Below, piece after piece: positions 1-10,698 of a stretch of 64,000 nucleotides of DNA. The translations under genes and the position numbers were made by a program. The notes under the pieces were generated by a model that did no database searches, had not been told where the DNA came from, and saw nothing but the letters and a program-made list of their open reading frames with translations. Source of the DNA: Haliclona indistincta (taxonomy: Eukaryota > Porifera > Demospongiae > Haplosclerida > Chalinidae); the NCBI GenBank assembly GCA_964017065.1, contig OZ024786.1, positions 1,534,888-1,598,887 on the forward strand. Reading direction: 5' to 3'. How positions within the stretch are numbered: position 1 is the stretch's first letter; each line of letters begins with the position of its first letter.

Positions 1-149
1 CTCATGATTCTAGTTTTACTTACCAGTACTGTTTTGAAGTATACGGTCAGAACGGTGCAAGTTTAGAAATCGCTAGAGGGTGGGGCTTAAACTACTCTGG
101 GTGCATCATGCAAGTTTATGGCCAATTATAAATAATTGCTAGGTCTGAC
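1..149. other. intron 4 sequence of integrase copy A
   Basis: Sequence downstream of exon 4 of the minus-strand integrase. A donor GTCAGA follows the exon at 149. I see no coding segment resembling the expected last exon. Confidence 0.4.
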
Positions 150-3100
150 CTGTCATCAGGGAGACACAGTACTGTGTGACAGGACAGTCCAGGTCAATGA
201 TCTGATTAGTCTGCATCCATGTAAGGGCAGCTTTAAGTGGGTAGTTTACTCTCGAGTTAACTTCAACCCAGTGCCTCTCTGCAATATGGTTCTGTTGACA
301 GTAAAACATGCTTGAAATGAAGTTGGTTACATCAATAAGAGTTGGAAAATATTACTAGCGTAAAGCTTGCAAGCGGATGCTATGTTAAAGAACTTGACCC
401 CCAGGTGGTACTTTGCACAAGGTAACCAGCTAGTTAGTTTATACAGATTAATCAGTCTACATGTACATGAATTTTGGCTTCCATAGTCCTGTTCTTGTGC
501 CTCGGTGGGTGGAGCTGCAGAGGCATTCATGATTTGCCTACCTTACATGATAACTTATCAACCATGTGGTCAGCATGCATGCTCTAGTTTCTGGTCACTG
601 ATCTTAACCATACAATGTAATTATGCCTCGGTGGGCGGAGCCACGAGGCATACAGTAATTCGTTTGTGTGTGTGTCATTATGCCTAGGTGGGCGGAGCCA
701 CGAGGCATACTGTAATCCCGTTGTCTGTCGTTCTGTCAGTCTGTCTGTTACACCATTTTTGCGGCGCACGCTGAACAGTGAGCTCTGAAACATGCAATGC
801 AGGTGTAACTCGATGATCGCGCTTATTCCACTCTGATTATAATTGTTGACTCGCTCACTCTCATCTCATGTTTTTTGTTATCATAAAATGGTTGACATAA
901 AACTTTATCTTGTTGAATCCTCAAAGCGTCAACATTTGGTCCTTCGAACCGGATCTCTCAGTAAGCTTTCCTATTGTTATTGTGTCGTTTGAACCTTTCT
1001 GTCAGTCTCGGCGGCCGTGTCGTCGTGATACGATCTTTGCTCCCTCGGCACCACGTGCTCACTTTGACATTGTTTGACTATGGCCTCTGCCGAAGAAATC
1101 TCCGCCGCTAAGAGGAGGAGAGGAGTTCCACGAGGATCCATGACCCGATTGACCAACAAGCTGAAAGAGTTGGAAGCTGCCCACGCAAGAACAGACCCTG
1201 CAAAAACACTTATAGCCGCTCGTCAGCTGCTGAAGAAGCTTGATACCGTGGACGCAGAATTCAAGAAGTTACACTTATCTGTGATCGATCTACTCAGTTC
1301 AGACGCTGATTTACGGAAAGAACAAGATGTTCTCGACGAACACGAGGAGTTGATCGATGAACTTAGCGCACGTACCAACCAACTCATTCTGAATTGTACA
1401 ACAAGTACAGAACCTGAGATTCGTACCGTAGCGCACAAACGTCTCACACGCCTCCAGAAGACCATCGATGCTACTGGATCTGAAATTGCTAAGTTCGACA
1501 AGGAATCAACTATCGACAATTGTCTCGTACGTCAGCGAGAAGAACAGCTACGTGAGTTCAAACAGGAACTGACCGACATCTCCAGATCCCTTGCTGCCGT
1601 AGACCTTGACGACAAGGACGAAGTTGCTGTACTTCAATCTACACTCGATAAGACTATCTTCGACAATTCACTCAAGCTCAAGCGATTGTTGGAAGGAAAG
1701 GCTACTACATCATCAGCGACACCACATGACAGCACAGGAGTCAAGCTTCCGAAGGTCGATGTGCCCACGTTCAATGGTAATGTCCTATTCTGGAGATCGT
1801 TCTGGGAACAATTTTCCGTAGCCGTTGACAGTCGTAAAGCTCTTTCAGATTCCGAGAAACTTGTGTATCTTCGTCACGCAGTGAAGGATGGTTCTGCAAA
1901 GCAAGTCATAGAAGGATTGTCTCGCACAGGAGACAACTATGCAGAAGCCGTCAAATGTCTCAAATGTCGTTTTGATAGACCGAGACTAATTCACCAGACA
2001 CACGTGAAGAAAATTCTCGACATACCACCACTCAAGCAAGGCAGTGGAAAGGAATTGCGTTACCTACATGACACTGTGCAACAACATCTACGTGCTTTGA
2101 AGTGTATGGATTATGAACCATCTGGACCATTCGTCACATCAGTTCTCGAGCTAAAATTGGATACGGCTACTATGTTTGAATGGCAAAAGCACACGAGCGG
2201 ATCTACCGAAGTCCCTCACTTCAACGACCTGCTCGAATTCGTGAACTTGCGCGCACAGGCTTCCGAGCACACCGTTCCAGACAGTGTCAAGAAACCAACT
2301 GGTAATGAAATGAAAAGGAAACCAGTACCCTGCTTTCCCGCTAATGCTTATACACCGACTAGTGAACCCTGTCCAGTGTGCAAGACCGAAAGTCATCCTG
2401 TCTTTGCATGCACAAAATTCAGATCACTTTCTCACGATCGCATGATCACAATGGTCAAAGAGAATAAGTTGTGTATCAACTGTCTCAGACCCGGGCATTT
2501 CTCTAAGCATTGCAAATCGTTGCACAAGTGCAAAGAGTGTCAGAAACCTCATCACTCTCTTCTCCATGTTGATCCGTCGAACACTCCTGCTGAGCCTCCA
2601 TATCTACGGAATCCCGTGTCTTCCAATACTGCAACTGGTCTCAAGTCAAATAATCTGTTGATGACTTGCCAAGTCTCAGTACTTGCTCCCAATGGTCTCT
2701 CTATAAGGGCTCGTGCACTTTTGGATTCTGGATCATCTACTTCTTTTGTCACTGAGCATCTTGCAAGATCTCTCCAGCTTCGACGCACAAAGCAATTCAA
2801 CCAAATATCCGGAATCACTGGTTTCTTGCCCTCCCACTCGTCTCAATCAGTTACATCGTTCCATGTGTCTCCCCTCAACTGTACGAGCAAGCAGTTCAAC
2901 GTCTCAGCCATCATTGTCCCTCGTGTAACGTGTCCTCTTCCTGTTTCTGCTGTCGCTCTGAATTCAAGTTGGGATCACCTGAATGGAATTCAGTTAGCGG
3001 ACCCACAATTTGGCACACCTGGAACAATCGACATACTTCTCGGAGTAGATATTTTCGTTGGTGCACTCCTGAATGGCCGGCGGTATGGTCCACCTGGTTT

Positions 3101-6100
3101 TCCTACTGCTCTAGAAACTGTGTTTGGTTGGGTATTGGCTGGAAACGCTGATCCACACTCTCTCAATAATATTGTCTCGTGTCATACAACCCTGTTGTCC
3201 AGTGATGACTTGCTCCGTCGATTCTGGGAAATCGAAGAAGCCGGTCTAGAAGGTCCAGTACTGTCTTCCGAAGAGCAGTCTGTGGTAAAACACTATCATG
3301 ACAATCACTCTCGTTCTCCTGAAGGTCGATTCATTGTCCCTTTGCCGAAACACTGCAATGCCCCTAATATCGGTGAATCTAGGTCACAAGCTGTCCGAAG
3401 GTTCCTCACGCTGGAACATTCACTTCATTCCAAAGGTGAATTCGACCAATTTGCTGATGTCATGAAGGAATATTTCACATTGGGTCACGCTGAGGAAGTA
3501 CCCATCATGGACTTGTATAAACCACCCAAACAGGTCTACTATATGCCCATGCACGCTGTGAAGAAGGACTCCAGTGTGACTACCAAACTCAGGGTCGTAT
3601 TCGACGCCTCAGCCAAGTCTAGCACAGACGTTTCTCTCAACGATACTTTAATGATCGGACCCACTGTGCACTCATCATTGGTGGATGTATTACTACGATT
3701 CAGACTGCATCCCATAGCACTCACAGCTGATATTAGCAAGATGTACAGAGCCATCGAACTCTCTCCTGCAGATAAGGACTATCATCGTTTCTTGTGGAGA
3801 GAATGCCGTGACAAGCCTCTTGTCGACTACCGAATGACACGTCTCACCTTTGGTGTATCAGCTTCGCCATTCGCAGCCAACATGACTGTCAAACAGAATG
3901 CTATCAACTTGAAGTCCAAGTATCCTCGTGCAGCAGCTGTGGTTGAAACCTCCTTTTACGTAGACGATTGTCTAACGGGAGCAGCTACTGTGCCAGAAGC
4001 AGCTCAGCTACAGACTGAGCTCCAGGAATTATTCTCTGAGGCCCAATTTACACTTCGAAAGTGGAAATCTTCTGATCCTGCAGCACTTTCACACGTCAAA
4101 CCTGATCTTAAGGAAGAACACTTCACCCAAAGCATTCCTGAAGCAAACTGCTACATCAAAACTCTTGGAGTCGAGTGGAATTCAGAAACTGATGTATTTC
4201 GTCTAGCCATTCCACAGCTACCAGTTCCTGAATCAGCTACAAAGCGACAGATCGCGTCAGACATTGCAAAGACTTTTGATGTCATGGGGTGGTTCTCTCC
4301 GTCTGTGATCAAGGCCAAAATCCTACTACAAAGGATATGGGAAAGAAGAATCGACTGGGATGATGCGGTTCCATCTGATCTTCTCAGCATTTGGCATCGC
4401 TGGAAGTGTGAGTTGCCACTTCTCTCTAACATACCAGTATGTCGTTGTCACTTCCCTTGTAATCCTGCTCTATGTTCTACTCAATTACACGGCTTCTCTG
4501 ACGCGTCAGAGGAAGCATACTCTGCTGTTGTGTATATTCGCATACAAGACCCTACTGGTTCAGTCCATGTATCGCTTGTCACTTCCAAAACTCAAGTAGC
4601 TCCATTGAAACGCCAGACAATCCCTCGTCTAGAACTGTGTGGTGCTCTCCTACTCTCGCAAGTGATTACACATGTGTACAAAGTGTTTGACCTTCCAAAC
4701 TGTGATCTTGTTGCTTGGACTGACAGCACGGTAGTGCTCGATTGGCTGAAGGGAGATCCTCGACGATTTAAACCATTTGTCGGCAATCGAGTGACTCGGA
4801 TATTGGAAAAGACAACAGCTGCTTTATGGAGACATGTCAGAGGTTATGACAACCCAGCCGACTGTGCTTCTAGAGGGTTGTTCCCTTCAGAGCTCTCACA
4901 ACATTCTCTTTGGTGGAACGGACCTAGCTGGCTGACTGAAGACCCTCAAGATTGGCCACGCACAGTTGGGAACGAGAACTCGAGCAATCTTGAAAGGAAA
5001 GACGACATCTGTTTGGTCTCTTGTTGCTTCACACGAACCGGTCATTTCCCTTGATCGTTACTCTACTTTCACTCGTCTTCAACATGTCACAGCTTGGATA
5101 CAGCGCTTTGTCCGAAACTGTCGTGCCTCTAAATCTGGACATGTTCTTCAAATTACAGCTCATTGTCTGAGTGTAACTGAATTGACCGCAGCTGAGACCT
5201 ACTGGATCACGTTTTCACAACAAAGGTCGTTCTCTGTGGATCTCAATGCTCTCAAATCAAAGAAATCTCTACCCAAAGCTTCTCGTCTCATTTCTCTACA
5301 CCCTTTCTTAGACTCTGACAACGTTTTACGAGTTGGAGGACGTGAATCTCTCACCAATTTGCCCTATTCTCAGACACATCCAATCATTCTCGATGGTAAG
5401 TGTTGTGTTGCAAAACTCATCATACGTTCTGAGCATACTAGACTGTTGCATGCTGGTCCAACTTTATTGCAGTCTTCCCTGTCTCGACGTTTTCACATGA
5501 TCAGCATGAGAAAGGCTGTTCGCTCAGTAACCCGCCAGTGTGTCACTTGCCGCAAGCAGACAGTCAGACCATCTCCACAAATTTTAGGACAGCTTCCACT
5601 GGAACGTGTCACTCCCGGAACGGTCTTCGAGAAAGTTGGTGTGGATTACGCTGGTCCCATTTATGTGAAAAGTGGTATGACTCGCAGGTCAGTTGCAAGA
5701 AAGGCCTATATTTGCATCTTTGTATCTCTTGCTGTCAAGGCAGTTCATATTGAACTTGTATCCGACCTTACAACTGAGGCTTTTATAGCTACACTACGTC
5801 GATTCACAGCACGCCGGGGTTACCCATCATTAATTTGGAGTGATCATGGCCGAAACTTTGTGGGTGCCAGTAGAGAGCTCAAGGAATTGTACGAATTTCT
5901 CCGGAAAGAAAGTACCAATGGAATCATTTCTCAGTTCTGCACAACCAAGAAGATCGAGTGGAGCTTCATACCTGAACGCAGTCCACACTTTGGCGGACTT
6001 TGGGAGTCAGCTGTGAAAAGTGCCAAATATCACTTGAAGCGAGTTGTAAAGGACACAAAACTTACATTTGAAGAAATGACGACATTCTTAGTGCAGGTTG

Positions 6101-9100
6101 AGGCATGTTTGAACAGCAGACCTTTAGTTGCCCTCAATTCCCCTGACGAGGATGGTATCGAGGCATTAACACCAGGGCACTTCCTAATTGGTCAACCATT
6201 GTGTGCTCTACCTGATCGTTCATTCTGTAATCCTACAACGTCAGTCGTCAAGCGCTGGAACCTATGTCAACAACTCACTAATCATTTTTGGCAGAGATGG
6301 TCGTCCGAATATCTCACTCATCTCAATACGTGCAGCAAGTGGCATCGAGCAACAAGAAACCTGAAGGTTGGTGATATCGTGCTTTTAAAGGAAGACAATA
6401 TTGCTCACACTAAATGGCCAATTGGTAAAGTGATTGAACTATATCCGGGAAAAGACCAGATCGTTCGTGTCGTCACTGTCAAGACCGCCAACGGTGTGTA
6501 CAAGAGACCAATTGTCAAAGTAGCATTGCTACTCTCACAAGACGAACTTGAACTCTAATTATTCATTTCCTGAACAATTGTTGATTATTCATTCACTGAA
6601 CAATTGCTGTTTTCATTTATTCTCATTGTATCTATTCAGTAAAGACTATTCGTCTTTGGCCGGCGGTATATGATCGCGCTTATTCCACTCTGATTATAAT
6701 TGTTGACTCGCTCACTCTCATCTCATGTTTTTTGTTATCATAAAATGGTTGACATAAAACTTTATCTTGTTGAATCCTCAAAGCGTCAACACTCGACATT
6801 ATCTCGGTTGTGTATTAGCGAAAGTTCGATGCAAGGCTTTGTTCTAGAGTTATGGCGTGGTTTGCTCACCTATAGATGGCTTTGCTGACGATCAGGACTT
6901 CTCAGAAAACAAAACTGCTCACAGCAGACTGCCTAGTAGCGTGTAGGTTAAATTTATACTACATGATGGCAGCGCAGGTCCGTAGAAACTGCGCGAGGAA
7001 GCTACTTGTAACCAGAACCCGGCAGGCTACTGCCATTCAATGCATAGGCACGCCCAGTTAATTAAAATTACTCAGCACTGTTTGGCTTCTGATTAATTGC
7101 ATAACTACAAGTTTGCTATATTGCTTCTGCTTGTGCTATATTCGAATGCTGGCAGCTGAATATGAATGCTACTCTGTTATAGCATTACATGCTCAAATTT
7201 TAACATCCACCGAGGCATAACCCGCACCAATGGTGCATTTTTATGCCTCGGTGGGCGGAGCCACGAGGCATACTGTAATCGCGTTGTCTGTCTGTCTGTT
7301 ACATCATTTTTTGGGGCGCATGCTGAAAGGTAGGCTCTGAAACTTGCAATGCAGGTAGAAATCGATATTATCTCGGATGTGAACTAGCGAAATTTCGATA
7401 CAAAGCTTTGTTCTAGAGTTATGGCGTGATTTGCTTACTTTGTTTGCCGTTACTGGCGATCTGGACTTCTCCGAAGGCAGGGTTGTCCACAGTTGACAGC
7501 CTAGAAGCTGATAGGTTAGAATTTTACTACAGGATAGCAGCGCAGGTCCAGAGAAATTGTGTAAGCAAGCTATGGAAGCTATCTCGCTCGTGGTATGCGT
7601 GTGCTGTACTAAACACTGTAGACACGCCCAGTTGAATTGTGGTCAGCACTGATTGGCTTCTGATTGCATAACTAAAGCACTACTGTACAGAAATCCTGTA
7701 TACATGCATCTGCAGTTGCTGTGTTTGTAGAATGGTGGATAGTTGTGTTTGTTGATATTTGTAGCAGTATTCTCACAGCAATGAGTGCAGTAGTCTTGTT
7801 GCAGTATACTTTAACTTGTTTCTACTGCAGCTTACATTGCATGCTTTCATGTTACTGTTTTGATCCTTCCGTGGATCTACTGCATGCATATATACGTGCT
7901 GTCATAATTATGCATCTGCTAATTGAATGCCATACATGCTACATGTACTGCACCGAGGCATCTGCAGCTTTAGTGCTTCATTCTGTCCAGCATAGAGTGC
8001 ATATTAGATGATCTAGAAATACTATACTAGCTAAAACTGGTAACCATTGCCCGAAGACATATAAAAACATACTTGCTTTGACTGGGTTTGAACATATGGC
8101 AGTCTCTGGGTATTTGTCCGAAAGTTTGACAGTCCATCCTGAACATACAGAATAAGTGCGAACTCTTTGCCACAGTCAACTCTTAATTGGTCCCAAAGTC
8201 CATATTCAGTTACAATAGGCCTGCACAAGAGGCATACATCATAATAAATTATACACAAGAATCATGTATAAATCTAGGTTATACACCGACAACGAGGTGT
8301 ATAACCTATGTTTCTAGCTTACTTGAAAGCGGATAGACCTTGTTGTGCCATCAAGCCACTTGGATTGGCGCAAAACTCGCCAATAGCGCAATAAACGGCA
8401 CTTAGTTTGCTGTAGTGCGTGACGGTGGCCATGTTTTTTACGCCCGCCCACGCACCAGGTAAATATACAGATTTGGAGACCTCATTACATCAAAGAGAAT
8501 TATTCATGTCATAGTTTAATAGTATCATATTAAGAACACATCCTAAGCCCTGTCTTTAACCCTTTAGTTACTTTTAACGAAAATTTCTAAACTGACAGTT
8601 TGTCTTGCGATTTTCTACAACATGCAGTACGCTAGCTGTTCCAAACTAGCACTATTTTTTCCTAGCATGTCAAAGTTTATGACCATGTACCTAACTTTGA
8701 GTTGGCCACTCCCACTTTGGAACTGAAGCCGCTTAAGTGCTGCAACATTGTCATTTTTCCAGCTAATTTTCAGTGCTAATTATAATTTTTGGGCATTGCC
8801 TGACAAATGTCAGGCCAAGGCAAAGGTTGTCCGGACATCAGGAAACATTGACCAGACATACACAGCATGCACTTCAGGTAGCCTATTGGTGTTTACAAAG
8901 CTGTTACAAGCTAAACCACAGCAAGTAGCTGTTAATGATATTCACTCTGAGTGAAACCAACCCCATTGACCACTATCAAAGCTAACTATTGTGTTTGGTA
9001 TGACCTGACAATAATGTCAGAACAAACACTGGTTTGATCGGTCATTGAAGCGGACAAATGTCTGATGTTGGACGTTATAATTACCACTGATTTTGGTATT

Positions 9101-10229
9101 CATTTAGCCCTGGTGACTGATACAAAAACCTGGTGGTGTCCAGGTGAGCAAACAGCACAGTTTAGACCATATTCTATGGCCAAGTATGCATTTCCGGGCA
9201 TCCTGAAGCCTTAAAAATTCTGAAAGTGGCGAGGGGCTCTGCCCCTTCAACCCCCAGGGCTAACGGAGGACACCCCCCTTTTAAAATTCCCCACTCTGTA
9301 TGTTTTAGTGGGAAGCTAGGGCACAACAAAAACAGTGGGTTTATTCAGGTAAAGTAATCTTTTGCTTATAGTTTGACCTATAGGACGACGTATTGATTTT
9401 AAGAACAATACTGCATTTGTATAATTCAAGAGTAGTTTAAGGGGGGCTAGCGCCCCCGTGCCCCCTAAATGAAACCTTGCATTACTATCTGTTCATGCAG
9501 TCCTCTCAACAAAAACCCTCACCTAAAGAGTTCATCATATATTGCGATGGCATTTTTGACTGGCATGGAGATGATCCCTAGCAGCTTGCCACTATAGCCA
9601 TCGCTTGCAGCAACATGGGTTACACCGAATCGAATTAACTTCTCATTCTGATCCAGGTGAAGCTTATGACCATGGTACTGAGCATAGTAAGGGATGGGAT
9701 TCATTGAACGGTATGTGTGTTGTTGACGATGTTCAATATATGCTGGAGTCACATTGGACATTGCCGTCCTTACTCGCTGTTCACCAACAATAATTCCCTC
9801 TGATCTCAGAAGTCCAGATAACGTGCGGCGACCATACGATGGCCCAACCTAATAATTATGATTAAAATAATATTAATTATGCGCTGAATAAGCACATACA
9901 TGCATTGTGTAGTTCAATAATTATTATGATAATAATAAGTATTATTATTATGTTAATGTACAGTATTATGATAATACTACGATAAGCCGTACAGCATATA
10001 CCTGGAACACAGCATGTTCCACCAATTGATCAACTTGCTCTTGATTCAAACAACTTGAATAGTGGATGTTACTGTCAGAACAGTACCTCTTCACGCTTCT
10101 TGCCGACAAACCGCTTTCTCCTGGGTAACGTCGCTGTAGCTCCAATGCGATCGCAGCATGAGTGAACCTAGCCTCAACTCTGTCTTTTATGATCGAGCCA
10201 CAATTCAAACGAGAAATAGCCGATGACAT
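150..10229 (-). CDS. IS3-like integrase/transposase, copy A (partial at left edge)
   Basis: Multi-exon gene read on the minus strand: exon 1 10229-10002 (76 codons, helix-turn-helix-like region ending in SVKRYCSDSNIHY), exon 2 9848-9523 (starts VGPSYGRRTLSGLL; holds the first catalytic Asp in HLDQNEKL), exon 3 8220-8073 (second Asp in LRVDCGKEF), exon 4 291-150 (catalytic Glu in AERHWVEVNSRVNYP). Exons 2 and 3 have the same lengths (326 and 148 nt) and phases as in copy B. The last exon (RRxGxP region) should lie beyond position 1. The fold is a DDE integrase with an N-terminal YGRR motif like HTH_21 of IS3-type transposases. D, D and E are all kept and no stop interrupts the exons, so it may be functional. 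Exons 3 and 4 are separated by about 7.8 kb of nested transposons, and intron 2 holds further MITEs. The gene is head-to-head with the RING gene at 10699. The family assignment is from recognition, not a search. Confidence 0.75.
814..934 (+). repeat. 5' LTR of BEL/Pao element
   Basis: Starts TGATCGCGCT and ends AGCGTCAACA. It appears identical to 6671-6791 and is unusually short for an LTR (121 bp). Confidence 0.93.
937..954 (+). promoter_or_regulatory. primer-binding site, tRNA-Tyr-like
   Basis: Three bases after the 5' LTR the sequence TGGTCCTTCGAACCGGA begins. It is complementary to a tRNA 3' end ...CCGGTTCGAAGGACCA, which resembles eukaryotic tRNA-Tyr ends. The tRNA identity is from memory and should be checked. 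Confidence 0.7.
1074..5054 (+). CDS. BEL/Pao Gag-protease-RT-RNase H polyprotein
   Basis: 1326 residues. The N-terminal half is a charged helical Gag region with a DUF1759-like capsid segment (about 215-400; WRSFWEQF). A Cys/His-rich knuckle region (about 432-500) has several CxxC and H/C pairs. The retroviral-type aspartic protease motif LLDSGSSTSFV is near residue 548. Reverse transcriptase covers about 780-1000 with LRVVFDASA and the catalytic YVDD near 961. RNase H follows (GFSDASEEAY near 1139; WTDSTVVLDWL). BEL elements usually encode one continuous polyprotein; here the frame ends at 5054, just after RNase H, and the integrase part is in the +1 frame with an 89-nt overlap. It is either a recent 1-nt indel or a frameshift site; see findings. 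The start ATG at 1074 lies 140 bp after the LTR. Confidence 0.92.
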   Translation: MTMASAEEISAAKRRRGVPRGSMTRLTNKLKELEAAHARTDPAKTLIAARQLLKKLDTVDAEFKKLHLSVIDLLSSDADLRKEQDVLDEHEELIDELSARTNQLILNCTTSTEPEIRTVAHKRLTRLQKTIDATGSEIAKFDKESTIDNCLVRQREEQLREFKQELTDISRSLAAVDLDDKDEVAVLQSTLDKTIFDNSLKLKRLLEGKATTSSATPHDSTGVKLPKVDVPTFNGNVLFWRSFWEQFSVAVDSRKALSDSEKLVYLRHAVKDGSAKQVIEGLSRTGDNYAEAVKCLKCRFDRPRLIHQTHVKKILDIPPLKQGSGKELRYLHDTVQQHLRALKCMDYEPSGPFVTSVLELKLDTATMFEWQKHTSGSTEVPHFNDLLEFVNLRAQASEHTVPDSVKKPTGNEMKRKPVPCFPANAYTPTSEPCPVCKTESHPVFACTKFRSLSHDRMITMVKENKLCINCLRPGHFSKHCKSLHKCKECQKPHHSLLHVDPSNTPAEPPYLRNPVSSNTATGLKSNNLLMTCQVSVLAPNGLSIRARALLDSGSSTSFVTEHLARSLQLRRTKQFNQISGITGFLPSHSSQSVTSFHVSPLNCTSKQFNVSAIIVPRVTCPLPVSAVALNSSWDHLNGIQLADPQFGTPGTIDILLGVDIFVGALLNGRRYGPPGFPTALETVFGWVLAGNADPHSLNNIVSCHTTLLSSDDLLRRFWEIEEAGLEGPVLSSEEQSVVKHYHDNHSRSPEGRFIVPLPKHCNAPNIGESRSQAVRRFLTLEHSLHSKGEFDQFADVMKEYFTLGHAEEVPIMDLYKPPKQVYYMPMHAVKKDSSVTTKLRVVFDASAKSSTDVSLNDTLMIGPTVHSSLVDVLLRFRLHPIALTADISKMYRAIELSPADKDYHRFLWRECRDKPLVDYRMTRLTFGVSASPFAANMTVKQNAINLKSKYPRAAAVVETSFYVDDCLTGAATVPEAAQLQTELQELFSEAQFTLRKWKSSDPAALSHVKPDLKEEHFTQSIPEANCYIKTLGVEWNSETDVFRLAIPQLPVPESATKRQIASDIAKTFDVMGWFSPSVIKAKILLQRIWERRIDWDDAVPSDLLSIWHRWKCELPLLSNIPVCRCHFPCNPALCSTQLHGFSDASEEAYSAVVYIRIQDPTGSVHVSLVTSKTQVAPLKRQTIPRLELCGALLLSQVITHVYKVFDLPNCDLVAWTDSTVVLDWLKGDPRRFKPFVGNRVTRILEKTTAALWRHVRGYDNPADCASRGLFPSELSQHSLWWNGPSWLTEDPQDWPRTVGNENSSNLERKDDICLVSCCFTRTGHFP
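4966..6558 (+). CDS. BEL/Pao integrase domain
   Basis: Frame +1 relative to the upstream polyprotein; the ATG at 4966 is probably not a true start. It holds the HHCC zinc-binding N-terminal domain (His residues near 5433 and 5490, CVTC near 5540), then the DDE core: Asp in VGVDYAGP (about 5640), Asp in IWSDHGRNF (about 5840), Glu in HFGGLWESA (about 6000). A C-terminal DUF5641-like segment follows (about 6230-6540, VGDIVLLKEDN). All catalytic residues are present and no stop occurs before 6558. The integrase would insert the cDNA with a 5-bp stagger, matching the observed CTCGA duplication. Confidence 0.88.
   Translation: MGTRTRAILKGKTTSVWSLVASHEPVISLDRYSTFTRLQHVTAWIQRFVRNCRASKSGHVLQITAHCLSVTELTAAETYWITFSQQRSFSVDLNALKSKKSLPKASRLISLHPFLDSDNVLRVGGRESLTNLPYSQTHPIILDGKCCVAKLIIRSEHTRLLHAGPTLLQSSLSRRFHMISMRKAVRSVTRQCVTCRKQTVRPSPQILGQLPLERVTPGTVFEKVGVDYAGPIYVKSGMTRRSVARKAYICIFVSLAVKAVHIELVSDLTTEAFIATLRRFTARRGYPSLIWSDHGRNFVGASRELKELYEFLRKESTNGIISQFCTTKKIEWSFIPERSPHFGGLWESAVKSAKYHLKRVVKDTKLTFEEMTTFLVQVEACLNSRPLVALNSPDEDGIEALTPGHFLIGQPLCALPDRSFCNPTTSVVKRWNLCQQLTNHFWQRWSSEYLTHLNTCSKWHRATRNLKVGDIVLLKEDNIAHTKWPIGKVIELYPGKDQIVRVVTVKTANGVYKRPIVKVALLLSQDELEL
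6671..6791 (+). repeat. 3' LTR of BEL/Pao element
   Basis: Identical by eye to 814-934, followed by the CTCGA duplication. The preceding 6559-6670 is noncoding; I see no strong purine-only tract directly before the LTR. Confidence 0.93.
7243..7980 (+). repeat. MITE-like repeat, copy 2
   Basis: Full-length sister of copy 1, with head ATGCCTCGGTGGGCGGAGCC and tail CACCGAGGCATCTGCAGC. It has no insertion and gives the empty-site sequence for the BEL insertion (GCAGGTAGAAATCGATATTA). Confidence 0.75.
8556..9345. repeat. TTAACCCTTTA-family repeat with nested MITE
   Basis: Same family as 52861-53466 (shared GAGTTGGCCACTCCCAC and CATTTCCGGGCATCCTGAAG blocks). It is interrupted at 8771-9089 by a CAGTG-ended MITE; in the 52861 copy the interrupting sequence is absent. 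Right end uncertain. It lies in intron 2 of integrase copy A. Confidence 0.6.
8771..9089. mobile_element. MITE with CAGTGCTAATTATAA termini, copy 1
   Basis: Terminal inverted repeats CAGTGCTAATTATAA and TTATAATTACCACTG, flanked by ATTTT direct repeats (5 bp). A second copy is at 51084-51429. Noncoding. Confidence 0.7.
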
Positions 10230-10378
10230 GGTGATTTTGATACGAGCTGCAGTATTCCAACGAGCCAACCAGTGCAGTGCTGATGCATATGTATAGTGGC
10301 CAGTAAAATAGCTACAGTGCGCGCGATAAATAGAACCATAAACCACGTGCGCGCGCTAATTCTACGCGGGCACACACG

Positions 10379-10612
10379 TGTGAACGTTGTGATCCATCCA
10401 TCTGATCGTCGTGTAATTGCTGTGCTCGTCCATCAACCTGCTCGTCCATCATCCTTCTCGTCCATCAACCTGCTCGTCCATCATCCTTCTCGTCCATCAA
10501 CCTGCTCGTCCATCATCCTGCTAAACCATCAACCTGCTCGTCGTACGTGAACCTGCTCGTCCATCATCCTGCTTGACCATCAACCTGCTTCGTTGTAAAC
10601 GAACCTGCTCGT
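10379..10612 (+). repeat. short tandem repeat between divergent integrase and RING genes
   Basis: About ten imperfect repeats of roughly 18-20 bp built on CATCAACCTGCTCGTC and CATCATCCTTCTCGTC. They lie in the shared upstream region of the two divergent genes and could affect the bidirectional promoter; that is inference. Confidence 0.6.
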
Positions 10613-10698
10613 AGTACGTCGATATATACTACTGTGATTCTCAGCGGCTCAGCCTGATTCTCTCTGTTCGTTTGTTGATTCAGCGCCAAAGCTTTGGG

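Larger units (their letters stand above)
814..6791 (+). mobile_element. BEL/Pao LTR retrotransposon, complete
   Basis: 5,978-bp element bounded by two 121-bp LTRs (814-934 and 6671-6791, TG...CA) that appear identical by eye, with a 5-bp target duplication CTCGA at 809-813 and 6792-6796. Internal order is primer-binding site, gag, aspartic protease, reverse transcriptase, RNase H, integrase, which is the BEL/Pao order. Identical LTRs imply recent insertion. Coding is in two frames (1074-5054 and an overlapping frame to 6558). The target is a MITE inside intron 3 of integrase copy A. Confidence 0.95.
623..7240 (+). repeat. MITE-like repeat, copy 1, split by the BEL element
   Basis: Starts with a short palindromic head (ATGCCTCG...CGAGGCAT around GTGGGCGGAGCCA), which is duplicated in tandem here (623 and 683). 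It ends near 7207-7240 with CCACCGAGGCATAACCCGC. The same architecture recurs at 7243, 47977 and, inverted, at 17291. The BEL retrotransposon lies between 813 and 6792. The halves on either side join to match copy 2, which shows the insertion is secondary. No coding capacity seen. Confidence 0.75.
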
